Positions 1 through 8,462 of a stretch of 64,000 bases of DNA are shown here, one piece after another (the stretch's first letter is position 1; each line of letters begins with the position of its first letter). Position numbers and translations under genes: made by a program. The notes under the pieces are model-generated. The model saw only the letters and a list, made by a program, of their open reading frames with translations. It ran no database searches and was not told the DNA's origin. This DNA comes from an uncultured Collinsella sp. (lineage in GTDB: Bacteria > Actinomycetota > Coriobacteriia > Coriobacteriales > Coriobacteriaceae): NCBI GenBank assembly GCA_900541745.1, contig UQLA01000006.1:1-64000 (forward strand), read 5' to 3'.

Positions 1-16
1 TCCGCACATGTGCGGA
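1..16. repeat. 16-bp perfect palindrome
   Basis: The first 16 bases read TCCGCACATGTGCGGA, a perfect palindrome. No T-run follows, so it is not an obvious terminator on this strand. It could be the end of an upstream element cut by the window edge or a protein-binding site. No function can be assigned. Confidence 0.4.
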
Positions 17-113
17 TGAATGTGGGAGGTGTTCGGATAAAGTCGATAATCAAGGATTGGCTCCGTTTACGGATTGACTTGTATTTATGCTCGCAATTGA
101 GCCCGAGGTTGGC

Positions 114-119
114 TACACT
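114..119 (+). promoter_or_regulatory. Possible -10 element of the pyr operon
   Basis: TACACT lies about 19 bases upstream of the first attenuator hairpin, where the pyr promoter would be expected. There is no good -35 box at the usual spacing. The bases just before it are G-rich (TTGGC), as at other candidate promoters in this chromosome segment. This is a weak call. Confidence 0.3.
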
Positions 120-137
120 ATGCCTTGACCATTAAAG

Positions 138-196
138 GGGTACGAGATACCCACATGGAATTACATAGCTGCCAATGAGTAGTACTTCCTGTGGGT
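138..196 (+). promoter_or_regulatory. pyr attenuator: PyrR-binding hairpin and antiterminator
   Basis: Two competing structures precede pyrR. The first is GGGTA (138-142) paired with TACCC (148-152), closing the loop CGAGA. That loop fits the NGNGA core of the PyrR-binding loop known from Gram-positive pyr leaders. The second is ACCCACA (149-155) paired with TGTGGGT (190-196). It uses bases of the first hairpin and of the downstream terminator stem, so it acts as an antiterminator. The inferred logic is that PyrR with UMP stabilises the first hairpin, blocks the antiterminator and lets the terminator form. The pairings are seen in the sequence; PyrR binding is inferred from the loop and the adjacent gene. 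Confidence 0.7.
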
Positions 197-235
197 GTCT
201 GGTTCCGCTTTGAGCGGTCGGGCATCTATTTTTTT
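194..235 (+). terminator. pyr attenuator terminator
   Basis: GGTGTCTGG (194-202) pairs with TCGGGCATC (218-226) using several G-U pairs. Inside it CCGCT (205-209) pairs with AGCGG (213-217) around a TTG loop. Seven T residues follow at 229-235. This is a Rho-independent terminator placed before the pyrR start, as expected of an attenuator. Its left arm overlaps the antiterminator arm at 190-196. Confidence 0.75.
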
Positions 236-262
236 GACTGTGTCAGCAGTCAAGACATGTGA

Positions 263-859
<597 letters not shown>

Positions 860-863
860 TACC

Positions 864-1808
864 GTGGCGTTCAACCATAAGCACCTGATCGACATTACCG
901 AGTACTCCGAAGAGGACATCAAGCTCATCCTCGAGACCGCCAAGGCGTTCTCCGAGGTCAATGAGCGTGCCATCAAGAAGGTCCCCACGCTCAAGGGCAA
1001 GACCATCGTCAACATGTTCAACGAGCCCTCGACGCGTACCCGCAGCTCCTTCGAGCTCGCCGAGAAGCGTCTTTCTGCCGACAGCCTCAACTTCGGCGGC
1101 TCCTCGACCTCCACGGTCAAGGGCGAAAGCCTCGTCGATACCGTCGAGACCCTCAACGCTTACAAGATCGACTGCATCGTCGTGCGCGACAAGCACGCCG
1201 GCGCGCCCTACATCGTCACGCAGAACTCGCCCGCGAGCGTCATCTGCGCCGGCGACGGCAAGCACAACCACCCCACGCAGGCTCTGCTCGACCTGTACAC
1301 CATCTGGGAGCACAAGGGTGACTTCCACGGTCTGAAGGTCGCCGTCGTCGGCGACATCTCCCACTCCCGCGTTTGCGGCTCGCTGATCCCCGCCCTCAAG
1401 ATCATGGGCTGCGAGACCTACGCCGTCGCCCCCGGCACGCTGCTGCCGCCGGCGCCCGAGGTTCTGGGCTGCGACCACGTGACGAGCGACCTCGATTCCG
1501 TCCTGCCCGAGCTGGACGTCGTCTACATGCTGCGCGTGCAGCAGGAGCGCCTCGAGGGTGCCCCGTTCCCCACGATTCGCGAGTACCACAAGCTCTTCGG
1601 TCTGACCAAGGACCGCGAGAAGCTCATGAAGCCCGACGCGATCATTTGCCACCCGGGCCCCATCAACCGCGGCGTCGAGTTCGACTCCTATATGGCCGAC
1701 CACCCGCAACGCTCCGTCATCTTGGAGCAGGTCTACGCCGGTATCTGCGTGCGTATGGCTATCCTGTATCTGCTGCTTGGAGGTGCCGATAATGGCCTTG
1801 CTTCTTAA
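864..1808 (+). CDS. pyrB: Aspartate carbamoyltransferase catalytic subunit
   Basis: PyrB joins carbamoyl phosphate and aspartate to form N-carbamoyl-aspartate, the committed step of pyrimidine synthesis, in the cytoplasm. The carbamoyl-phosphate motif STRTR is at about residues 56-60, followed by HPTQALLD near residue 135. The length of 314 aa is normal for the family. I chose the GTG at 864 because GGGAGGTGAG ends seven bases before it; an earlier GTG at 852 lies inside that ribosome site. No regulatory pyrI gene is present, so the enzyme is probably an unregulated trimer. The end overlaps the pyrC start. Confidence 0.95.
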   Translation: MAFNHKHLIDITEYSEEDIKLILETAKAFSEVNERAIKKVPTLKGKTIVNMFNEPSTRTRSSFELAEKRLSADSLNFGGSSTSTVKGESLVDTVETLNAYKIDCIVVRDKHAGAPYIVTQNSPASVICAGDGKHNHPTQALLDLYTIWEHKGDFHGLKVAVVGDISHSRVCGSLIPALKIMGCETYAVAPGTLLPPAPEVLGCDHVTSDLDSVLPELDVVYMLRVQQERLEGAPFPTIREYHKLFGLTKDREKLMKPDAIICHPGPINRGVEFDSYMADHPQRSVILEQVYAGICVRMAILYLLLGGADNGLAS

Positions 1809-3081
1809 GAATGCCCACGTCGTCGACCCGTCCGTCGAGCTTGACGGTGTCGTTGACGTCCTGATTGACGGCGATAAGATCGCCGAGGTCGGCGAGAACC
1901 TCGCCGCCGAGGGAGCCGAGGTCCGCGACCTTTCCGGTAAGTACCTCGTCCCTGGCCTGGTTGACATGCACGTCCACCTGCGCGAGCCAGGCTACGAGGT
2001 CAAAGAGGACATTGAGAGCGGCACCCGCGCAGCTGCCAAGGGCGGCTTCACCGGCGTGTGCGCCATGCCCAACACCGACCCTGTTACCGATAACGGTACC
2101 GTCGTTGAGTTCGTTAAGTCCCGCGCTGCCGAGGTCGGCCACTGCCGCGTCTATCCTTCTGGCGCCATGACCCGCGGCCTTAAGGGCGAGGCTATGTCCG
2201 AGATGGGCGATATGGTTGCCCACGGCGCCGTCGCCTTCACCGACGACGGTCGCGGCGTGCAGGGTGCAGGCATGCTCCGTCGCTGCATGGACTACGGCAA
2301 GATGTTCGGTAAGGTCTTTATGAGCCATTGCCAGGACGAGGACCTGGTCGGTCACGGCCAGATCAACGAGGGCAAGGTCTCTACCCGTCTGGCCCTCGAG
2401 GGCTGGCCGGCGGCTGGCGAGGAGCTGCAGATCGCTCGCGATATCGAGATCGCCAAGCTGACCGGTGCCAAGCTGCACATCCAGCACATCTCCACCGCCC
2501 ATGGCTTGGAGCTCGTGCGTGCCGGTAAGGCTGCTGGCGTGCAGGTCACCTGCGAGGCCACCCCGCACCACATGTTCCTGACCGAGAACGACCTGGACGA
2601 GACCTACAACACCTCGCTCAAGGTCAATCCGCCGCTGCGCACCGAGAAGGATGCCGAGGCCATCCGTCAGGGTGTCATCGACGGCACCGTCGACGTTATC
2701 GTCACCGATCACGCTCCCCACACCCCGTGGGAGAAGGCCCGCGAGTTCGAGCTTGCGCCCTTCGGCATGATCGGCCTCGAGACCTCGCTGGCGCTCGTGC
2801 TCACCGAGCTGGTCAACACGGGCAAGATGAGCATGGGCCGCATGGTCGAGCTCATGGCCATCAAGCCGCGCGAGATCCTGGGTCTGGACCAGGTTCAGGT
2901 CAAGGCGGGCTCCGTTGCCGACCTGACCGTGTTCGATCCCACCGCCACCTGGACGGTCGGCGAGGACGGCTACGAGTCGCGCGCCGAGAACTCCGGTTTT
3001 GCCGGCCGCACGCTCACCGGTCGTGCCACTGACGTGTTTGTCGGCGGTAAGCAGACGCTTGCCGACGGCTGCATCTGCTAG
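1792..3081 (+). CDS. pyrC: Dihydroorotase
   Basis: Dihydroorotase cyclises carbamoyl-aspartate to dihydroorotate. The 429-residue protein is of the long class I type of the amidohydrolase superfamily. The metal site DMHVHLREPG is at about residues 58-67, and further expected metal ligands lie in QHIST and in the VTDHAPHT segment. The ATG at 1792 follows GGAGGTGCCG and overlaps the end of pyrB by 17 bases, which suggests translational coupling. Confidence 0.95.
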   Translation: MALLLKNAHVVDPSVELDGVVDVLIDGDKIAEVGENLAAEGAEVRDLSGKYLVPGLVDMHVHLREPGYEVKEDIESGTRAAAKGGFTGVCAMPNTDPVTDNGTVVEFVKSRAAEVGHCRVYPSGAMTRGLKGEAMSEMGDMVAHGAVAFTDDGRGVQGAGMLRRCMDYGKMFGKVFMSHCQDEDLVGHGQINEGKVSTRLALEGWPAAGEELQIARDIEIAKLTGAKLHIQHISTAHGLELVRAGKAAGVQVTCEATPHHMFLTENDLDETYNTSLKVNPPLRTEKDAEAIRQGVIDGTVDVIVTDHAPHTPWEKAREFELAPFGMIGLETSLALVLTELVNTGKMSMGRMVELMAIKPREILGLDQVQVKAGSVADLTVFDPTATWTVGEDGYESRAENSGFAGRTLTGRATDVFVGGKQTLADGCIC

Positions 3082-3101
3082 CATAGCCTTATCGCTTTTG
3101 T

Positions 3102-3129
3102 GCGCGGCGCCCTTGCGGTGCCGCGCTTT
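3102..3129 (+). other. Intercistronic GC-rich hairpin between pyrC and pyrK
   Basis: GCGCGGC (3102-3108) pairs with GCCGCGC (3120-3126), followed only by TTTC. This could be a weak terminator or an mRNA-stability element between pyrC and pyrK, the only sizeable gap in the operon (92 bases). Confidence 0.4.
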
Positions 3130-3173
3130 CTGTTCGCCTGAACCATGCAACCGCATGGGGGATTGGAGCGTCT

Positions 3174-3965
3174 ATGCCCACACCTTCCACTGCACGCATG
3201 CACGACTTTGAGGTCGTCTCGAACCAGGAGATCGCCGACGGCATCTTCTCGCTCGTTATCTCGGCCCCCAAGCTTGCAAGTGCGCTCAAGCCCGGTCAGT
3301 TCGTGAATATCGCCGTGCCGGGCGATGCTTCCTCGCTGCTTCGCGTGCCCCTGAGCTTCTATCGCGCCGACGCCGAGGCCGGCACCGTCGAGCTGTGGTA
3401 CGCCGTCGTGGGCGATGATACCCGCCGTCTGTCACAGATGGCCCCCGGCTCCACCTCTAACTTGCTGGGCCCTGGCGGCCGCGGCTGGCTCGTGCCCGAG
3501 GGCACCAGGAAGGCGTTGCTCGTCGCCGGCGGCATTGGCGTTCCGCCCGTGCTCTGCCTGGCCGGCATGCTTGCCGAGCAGGGCGTGGACGTTGACGTGT
3601 GCCTGGGCTTTGGCACCGCGTCCAAGGCCGTGGGCGTCGACGAGTTCCGCGCGCTGGGAGCCACGGTCAATGTGTGCACCGACGACGGCTCGTTGGGCAC
3701 GCACGGCTTCTGCACCGATCCTGCCGCCGAGCTGCTCGGCGAGGGCGGTTACGACTACGTCGCCAGCTGTGGTCCCGCCGTTATGATGAAGAAGGTCGCC
3801 GCCGCTGCCGCCGAGGCCGGCGCGTACTGCGAGGTGTCGCTCGAGCGCATGATGAGTTGCGGCTTTGGTGCCTGCAACACCTGCAATGTCGAGACGGTCG
3901 ACGGTATGAAGGGCGCCTGCATGTGCGGCCCCGTGTTTGATGCTTCCAAGGTGGTGGTCTTCTAG
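3174..3965 (+). CDS. pyrK: Dihydroorotate dehydrogenase electron transfer subunit
   Basis: PyrK carries FAD and a [2Fe-2S] cluster and passes electrons from class 1B PyrD to NAD+. The 263-residue protein has the FAD motif RVPLSFYR at about residues 57-64 and the NAD-binding GGIGVPPV at about 119-126. A C-terminal cysteine set begins CGFGACNTC near residue 228, with one more cysteine in ACMCGP. The ATG follows GGAG about eight bases upstream. It overlaps pyrD by one base, so the two subunits are probably made together. Confidence 0.93.
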   Translation: MPTPSTARMHDFEVVSNQEIADGIFSLVISAPKLASALKPGQFVNIAVPGDASSLLRVPLSFYRADAEAGTVELWYAVVGDDTRRLSQMAPGSTSNLLGPGGRGWLVPEGTRKALLVAGGIGVPPVLCLAGMLAEQGVDVDVCLGFGTASKAVGVDEFRALGATVNVCTDDGSLGTHGFCTDPAAELLGEGGYDYVASCGPAVMMKKVAAAAAEAGAYCEVSLERMMSCGFGACNTCNVETVDGMKGACMCGPVFDASKVVVF

Positions 3966-4888
3966 TGGGTACCGTGAACATGGCCGTCGATTTCGGCGGC
4001 GTCAAGATGCAGAACCCCATCAACACCGCAGCCGGTACCTTTGGCTACGGTTGGCAGTTCCAGAACTTCTTCGATGTCTCCCAGCTGGGTGCCATCACCA
4101 CCAAGGGCTGCGCTGCCGAGCCCTGGCCCGGCAATCCCGCACCCCGCATGGCCGAGATCCCCGGCGGCATGATCAATTCCGTGGGCCTGCAGAACCCCGG
4201 TGTGGCCGCTTTCGCCCGCGAGTCCGGTCCGTGGCTCGAGCAGCTCTCCAAGGACGGTTGCCAGGTCATTTGCCAGGTTGCCGGTCATTCCGTGGACGAG
4301 TTTGTCCGTGCGCTCGAGATGTATGTCGAGCTGTGCCCCTGGGCTGCCGGCTATGAGATCAACGTGAGCTGCCCCAACATTGCCGCCGGCGGTGCCGCCA
4401 TGGGCTCCACGCCCGAGGGCGCCTCTGGCGTCATGGCCGCCTGCCGCAAGGTGACCGACAAGCCGCTGTTTGTGAAGATGGCCCCGGTCAACGTCGCCGA
4501 GATCGCCAAGGCCCTCGAGGCCGCAGGCGCCGACGGCCTTTCGGTCATCAACTCCATCCAGGGTATGGCCATCGACGTTCACACCCGCAAGTCGCGTGTG
4601 GCCAAGCCCAAGGGCGGCCTTTCGGGCCCGCTGTGCCACCACATCGCCGTGCGTATGGTCTGGGAAGTCGCTCAGGCTGTCGATATCCCCATCAACGGCG
4701 TCGGCGGCGTCATGACCGGTGAGGACGCGGCCGAGTTTATCCTGGCTGGCGCCACCTGCGTATCGGTCGGTATGGCCAACTTCGTCGATCCGTGCGCTTC
4801 GCTCAAGATCGCGCGCGAGCTCGAGGCCTGGGCCGAGTCCCAGGGCGTGAAGGACATTAACGAGCTGGTAGGTGCTTTCGAATGCTAG
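3965..4888 (+). CDS. pyrD: Dihydroorotate dehydrogenase (class 1B) catalytic subunit
   Basis: PyrD oxidises dihydroorotate to orotate with FMN and works as a heterotetramer with PyrK. The 307-residue TIM-barrel protein has NVSCPN, holding the active-site cysteine expected of class 1 enzymes, followed by INSIQGMAID and a GVGG phosphate-binding loop. The GTG at 3965 shares its G with the pyrK stop. GTG 3974 or ATG 3980 are alternative starts because the ribosome site is unclear. Adjacent pyrK fixes the subclass as 1B. Confidence 0.93.
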   Translation: MGTVNMAVDFGGVKMQNPINTAAGTFGYGWQFQNFFDVSQLGAITTKGCAAEPWPGNPAPRMAEIPGGMINSVGLQNPGVAAFARESGPWLEQLSKDGCQVICQVAGHSVDEFVRALEMYVELCPWAAGYEINVSCPNIAAGGAAMGSTPEGASGVMAACRKVTDKPLFVKMAPVNVAEIAKALEAAGADGLSVINSIQGMAIDVHTRKSRVAKPKGGLSGPLCHHIAVRMVWEVAQAVDIPINGVGGVMTGEDAAEFILAGATCVSVGMANFVDPCASLKIARELEAWAESQGVKDINELVGAFEC

Positions 4889-5598
4889 AGACCGATGCCC
4901 GCGACCGCGTTATCGTCGCCCTCGACTGCGACCGTGAGCGTGCGCTTGAGCTCGCCCATGAACTTTCGGGCCATGCCGCTTGGCTTAAAGTGGGCATGAC
5001 GCTCTATTACGCCGAGGGTCCCGAGATCGTCAAGACGTTCAAGGAGCTGGGCTTTAAGGTCTTCCTTGACCTTAAGTTCCATGACATTCCGCATCAGGTG
5101 CGCGGTGCCGCTCGCTCGGCCTCGCTTGCCGGTGCCGACCTGCTTTCGGTTCACGGCTTGGGTTCGGGTGCTATGCTCGCCGCCTGCCGTGAGGGTGCCG
5201 AGGAGGCACGCGAGGATCGAGCCAAGCTCGTCGCCATCACCGTGCTTACGAGCATGAATCAGGATGCGCTGACCGAGATCGGCGTCGAGTCGCCCGTTGC
5301 CGAGGAGGCCGCCCGTCTGGCAAAGCTCGCCCAGGCCAACGGTATCGACGGTATCGTGTGCTCGCCGATGGAGGCTCATGACATGCGTGAGCTGCTGGGT
5401 CCCGATGCGCTGATTGTGACCCCGGGCGTGCGTCCGGTTGGTGCTGCGCTGGGCGATCAGTCCCGCGTTGCCACGCCTTCCCAGGCTATCGAGCGCGGCG
5501 CGAGCCATATCGTGGTGGGCCGCCCCATTACCGGCGCCGACGATCCGGTTGCCGCGTTTGACGCTATCGTTGCTGAGCTGGTCGAAAACGTCGCGTAA
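4882..5598 (+). CDS. pyrF: Orotidine 5'-phosphate decarboxylase
   Basis: PyrF converts OMP to UMP, the last step of the pathway. The 238-residue protein has the active-site segment DLKFHDIPH with the catalytic Lys-Asp network, and the phosphate-binding end TPGVRP plus GRPI near the C-terminus. It overlaps pyrD by seven bases. The preceding enzyme, orotate phosphoribosyltransferase (pyrE), is not in this window although its substrate and product enzymes are adjacent, so it must be encoded elsewhere. Confidence 0.95.
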   Translation: MLETDARDRVIVALDCDRERALELAHELSGHAAWLKVGMTLYYAEGPEIVKTFKELGFKVFLDLKFHDIPHQVRGAARSASLAGADLLSVHGLGSGAMLAACREGAEEAREDRAKLVAITVLTSMNQDALTEIGVESPVAEEAARLAKLAQANGIDGIVCSPMEAHDMRELLGPDALIVTPGVRPVGAALGDQSRVATPSQAIERGASHIVVGRPITGADDPVAAFDAIVAELVENVA

Positions 5599-5643
5599 AA
5601 GATTCCCTTAAGTCACCACTTTTTGGTTTCAATAGCACAAATT

Positions 5644-5710
5644 AGCCCCTGTGCCTGCGTAAACTTTCCCATCCTTTGTGTGGAATCGCAGGTCGGGGGC
5701 TCATCTTTTA
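5644..5710 (+). terminator. Probable terminator of the pyr operon
   Basis: AGCCCC (5644-5649) and CCTGCG (5654-5659) pair with CGCAGG (5687-5692) and GGGGCT (5696-5701). TTCC/GGAA can pair further inside. CATCTTTT follows. The stem is long but interrupted and the T-run short, so I rate it moderate. It lies 45 bases after pyrF. Confidence 0.5.
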
Positions 5711-5720
5711 GCGCGATATA

Positions 5721-5749
5721 TTGCACTTTTTGCGGGTATCGTCTAACCT
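5721..5749 (+). promoter_or_regulatory. Promoter candidate for mihF
   Basis: TTGCAC (5721-5726) and TAACCT (5744-5749) are separated by 17 bases. A second candidate, TTGAGC at 5763 with TAAAAT at 5788, has a long 19-base spacer but a better -10. Either could start transcription of mihF-gmk-rpoZ-thiI. Confidence 0.45.
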
Positions 5750-5837
5750 ATGGAGCCGCGATTGAGCATTTTGTACGTTTTACGTGCTAAAATGCCAAAT
5801 ATTGAATCAGATATAACCCAACTATTTGGAGGTACGA

Positions 5838-6146
5838 ATGGCACTCCCTCAGCTTACCGATGAGCAGCGTAAGCAGGCTCTTGAGAAGGCTGCCGCCGCA
5901 CGTCATGCTCGCGCAGAGCTCCGTGAGCAGATCAAGAAGGGCGAGAAGTCCCTCGAGTCCGTGCTCAACTCCGATGACCCCATTGCTTCTCGCATGAAGG
6001 TTTCCACCCTCATCGAGTCTCTCCCCGGTTACGGCAAGGCTAAGGCCGCCAAGATCATGGAGGAGCTCGGCATCTCCGCTACCCGTCGCGTCCAGGGCCT
6101 TGGCGTCCGTCAGCGCGAGCAGCTCCTCGAGCAGCTGACCAAATAA
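5838..6146 (+). CDS. mihF: Actinobacterial integration host factor MihF
   Basis: MihF is a basic nucleoid-associated protein unrelated in fold to the HU/IHF family; it was first studied as a host factor for mycobacteriophage L5 integration. The 102-residue protein has a long basic N-terminal helix and the helix-hairpin-helix-like segment SLPGYGKAKAAKIMEELGIS that contacts DNA. The ATG at 5838 follows TTGGAGGTACGA. It lies directly upstream of gmk and rpoZ, as is common in actinobacteria. The same chromosome carries an integrated phage, so it is a possible cofactor for that integrase, though nothing here tests this. Confidence 0.9.
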   Translation: MALPQLTDEQRKQALEKAAAARHARAELREQIKKGEKSLESVLNSDDPIASRMKVSTLIESLPGYGKAKAAKIMEELGISATRRVQGLGVRQREQLLEQLTK

Positions 6147-6716
6147 GTGAGCGCTCAGGATTCAAAGCTCTTTGTGATTTCTGGACCGTCAGGCGCGGGC
6201 AAGGGCACGCTCGTCACTCGTGTGCGCGAGCGTCGCTCTAACCTGGGCCTGACGGTTTCGGCTACCACGCGAGCCCCACGCAAAGGTGAGGTCGACGGCG
6301 TCAATTACTTTTTCCTGACGCGCGAGGAGTTCGACCGCCGCGTGGCAAACGGTGAGTTTGTTGAGTGGGCCGAGGTCCACGGTAACTGCTACGGCACGTT
6401 GGTGAGCGAGGTTCAGTCCAAGCTCGCCTCTGGTTCGTCTCTCATCTTGGAGATCGATGTCCAGGGTGCTCTGCAGGTTAAGGAGCGTTTTCCCGAGGCC
6501 GTGCTGATCTTTATCAAGCCACCCTCGCTCGAGGTACTCCGCGAGCGTCTGGTCGGTCGCGGTACCGAGACGCCCGAGACGATTGAGCTGCGTATGGCAA
6601 ACGCCGCCCATGAGCTTGCCCTTGCCGACCGCTACGACGACGTCGTGGTGAATGACGATCTCGACCGCGCGACCGACGAGCTCGTTCGCGTTCTCGATAT
6701 GCATGATAGGATCTGA
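6147..6716 (+). CDS. gmk: Guanylate kinase
   Basis: Guanylate kinase converts GMP and ATP to GDP and ADP. The 189-residue protein has the P-loop GPSGAGKGTL at about residues 13-22, then the GMP-binding TTRAPRKGEVDGVNYFF segment and the lid region RGTETPE. The GTG start directly follows the mihF stop with no clear ribosome site, so translation is probably coupled to mihF. Confidence 0.94.
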   Translation: MSAQDSKLFVISGPSGAGKGTLVTRVRERRSNLGLTVSATTRAPRKGEVDGVNYFFLTREEFDRRVANGEFVEWAEVHGNCYGTLVSEVQSKLASGSSLILEIDVQGALQVKERFPEAVLIFIKPPSLEVLRERLVGRGTETPETIELRMANAAHELALADRYDDVVVNDDLDRATDELVRVLDMHDRI

Positions 6717-6721
6717 GGTCC

Positions 6722-7003
6722 GTGTCCGTTGTAAAGCCTTGCATTGACGATCTTCTGGAGAAGACCGATCACAACCGCTTCCTGCTCGCTTCGCTTGCCT
6801 CCAAGCGTGCCTGCGACATCAATAGCATGCTGCGTGGTCAGCATAACCGCGTGCTTGCCGTTCAAGATGTCGACGACATCACCATCGCGCTCTCCGGCGC
6901 CGATACCATCTCGATGGCTATGGACGAGATCGTCGACGGCGATATCTCCTACGACGAGGCCCGTTACGAGAAGGCGCTCGGCCATAAGGTTGCTGAAGCC
7001 TAA
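6722..7003 (+). CDS. rpoZ: DNA-directed RNA polymerase omega subunit
   Basis: Omega helps assemble RNA polymerase around beta-prime. The 93-residue protein contains the typical PCIDDLLEKTDHNRFLLASLASKRA region and a later ALSGADTISMAMDEI helix. It starts with GTG five bases after the gmk stop, with GAGG inside the end of gmk as ribosome site. The gmk-rpoZ order is widely conserved. Confidence 0.9.
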   Translation: MSVVKPCIDDLLEKTDHNRFLLASLASKRACDINSMLRGQHNRVLAVQDVDDITIALSGADTISMAMDEIVDGDISYDEARYEKALGHKVAEA

Positions 7004-8248
7004 ATGGCAGCTCGCGTCTGCCTGGTCCACTATCACGAGGTTGGACTGAAAGGCAAGAACCGCGCACATTTTGAGCATATCCTCATGGATAACATTAAGG
7101 CGGCTTTGGCCGCCTTTTCCGTGAACGCCGTGTCTCGAATTTCCGGTTATATCCTCGTGACCTTTAACGAGCATCAGGCCGACGAGGCGGCGCGTGTCAT
7201 CCGCACCGTCCCCGGTGTTGCCCGTGTGTCCCTGGCGTACCACACCAACCGCGATCCGCAGGAGTACTGCGCCGCCGCCGTCAAGGCGCTGCGCGAGTTT
7301 GGCCCCTTCGATTCGTTTAAGGTTCACGCCAAGCGCTCCAATACCGACTATGAGCTCACCTCGATTGATATCAATCGTCAGGTGGGCGAGGTGCTGTGCG
7401 AGGCCTTCCCCGATAAAAAGGTTCAAATGCACGACCCCGATGCGATGGTGCACGTACTGGTGGTCCAGGGTAGCGTTTACGTGTACGCGCGCTCCGAGCG
7501 CGGCGTGGGCGGTCTGCCGGTGGGCTCCGCCGGCAAGGTCGTGACGCTTCTGTCGTCGGGCATCGATTCTCCGGTGGCGACCTGGATGCTCGCGCGTCGC
7601 GGTGCGGTGTGCGTGCCGGTACATTTCTCCGGTCGTCCGCAGACTCCCGATACGAGCGAGTATTTGGTGCAGGACATCATCCGTGCGCTTGAGCCGGGTG
7701 TCCAGATTGGCCGCCTGTACGTGGTGCCGTTTGGCGATTGCCAGCGTGAGATTTCCGTCACCTGCCCCAGCAACCTGCGCGTGATCATGTATCGCCGCAT
7801 CATGTATTCGGTTGCCGAGCGCATTGCGCATATCGAGGGCGCCAAGGCCATCGTGACCGGTGAGTCGCTCGGTCAGGTCGCCTCCCAGACGCTCGAGAAC
7901 ATCATGGCCGTCAACGAGGCCGTGAAGATTCCCGTGTTCCGTCCGCTCATCGGGTCCGACAAGCAGGAGATCATTGCGCGCGCTCAGGAGATCGGCACGT
8001 TCGATATATCTACTGAGGCAGCGCCCGACTGCTGCACGCTGTTTATGCCGCGTCGTCCCGAGACGCACGCCAAACTCGATGCCGTGCATGAGGCCTGGGA
8101 GCTGTTCGACCACGAGGAGATGATCGAGCGCCTGCTTAAGCAGACCGAGTACATCGACTTCTCCAGCAACACCTATAAGGCCCCTAAGACCTTAAAACGC
8201 AAACATTCGGAGCTTGCTCCGCGTGAGATTTACCAAGATCACGAGTAA
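7004..8248 (+). CDS. thiI: tRNA 4-thiouridine sulfurtransferase ThiI
   Basis: ThiI activates U8 of tRNA with ATP and transfers sulfur to give 4-thiouridine. The 414-residue protein has an N-terminal ferredoxin-like region, a THUMP domain (about residues 60-165) and a PP-loop ATPase. The PP-loop reads LLSSGIDSPVATW near residue 183, with Ser where the SGGxDS consensus has the first Gly. No C-terminal rhodanese domain is present, so the sulfur donor must act differently from the E. coli enzyme. The ATG directly abuts the rpoZ stop. Confidence 0.9.
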   Translation: MAARVCLVHYHEVGLKGKNRAHFEHILMDNIKAALAAFSVNAVSRISGYILVTFNEHQADEAARVIRTVPGVARVSLAYHTNRDPQEYCAAAVKALREFGPFDSFKVHAKRSNTDYELTSIDINRQVGEVLCEAFPDKKVQMHDPDAMVHVLVVQGSVYVYARSERGVGGLPVGSAGKVVTLLSSGIDSPVATWMLARRGAVCVPVHFSGRPQTPDTSEYLVQDIIRALEPGVQIGRLYVVPFGDCQREISVTCPSNLRVIMYRRIMYSVAERIAHIEGAKAIVTGESLGQVASQTLENIMAVNEAVKIPVFRPLIGSDKQEIIARAQEIGTFDISTEAAPDCCTLFMPRRPETHAKLDAVHEAWELFDHEEMIERLLKQTEYIDFSSNTYKAPKTLKRKHSELAPREIYQDHE

Positions 8249-8258
8249 TTGCCTGCAT

Positions 8259-8291
8259 AGACCGACGATGCGCCTGTATCGTCGGTCTTTT
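8259..8291 (+). terminator. Terminator after thiI
   Basis: AGACCGACGAT (8259-8269) pairs perfectly with ATCGTCGGTCT (8278-8288) around an 8-base loop, followed by TTTT. It ends the mihF-thiI unit. The stretch from here to comEA (8292-8462) shows no further feature I can support. Confidence 0.85.
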
Positions 8292-8462
8292 GCTATCTGG
8301 GCAAATGATGTCAAGATGTTCATTCGCTGACGCGTGACTGAATAAATGGACATGTTCGCGCAAGGTTTTGGTCGGTATTTGGTTTGACCGCGAAAACTAG
8401 TGTGGACGTGCGGAAGCTGCGACGCTCGTTTCCTGACACGATGGTGTTGGGAGGTGTTTGCT

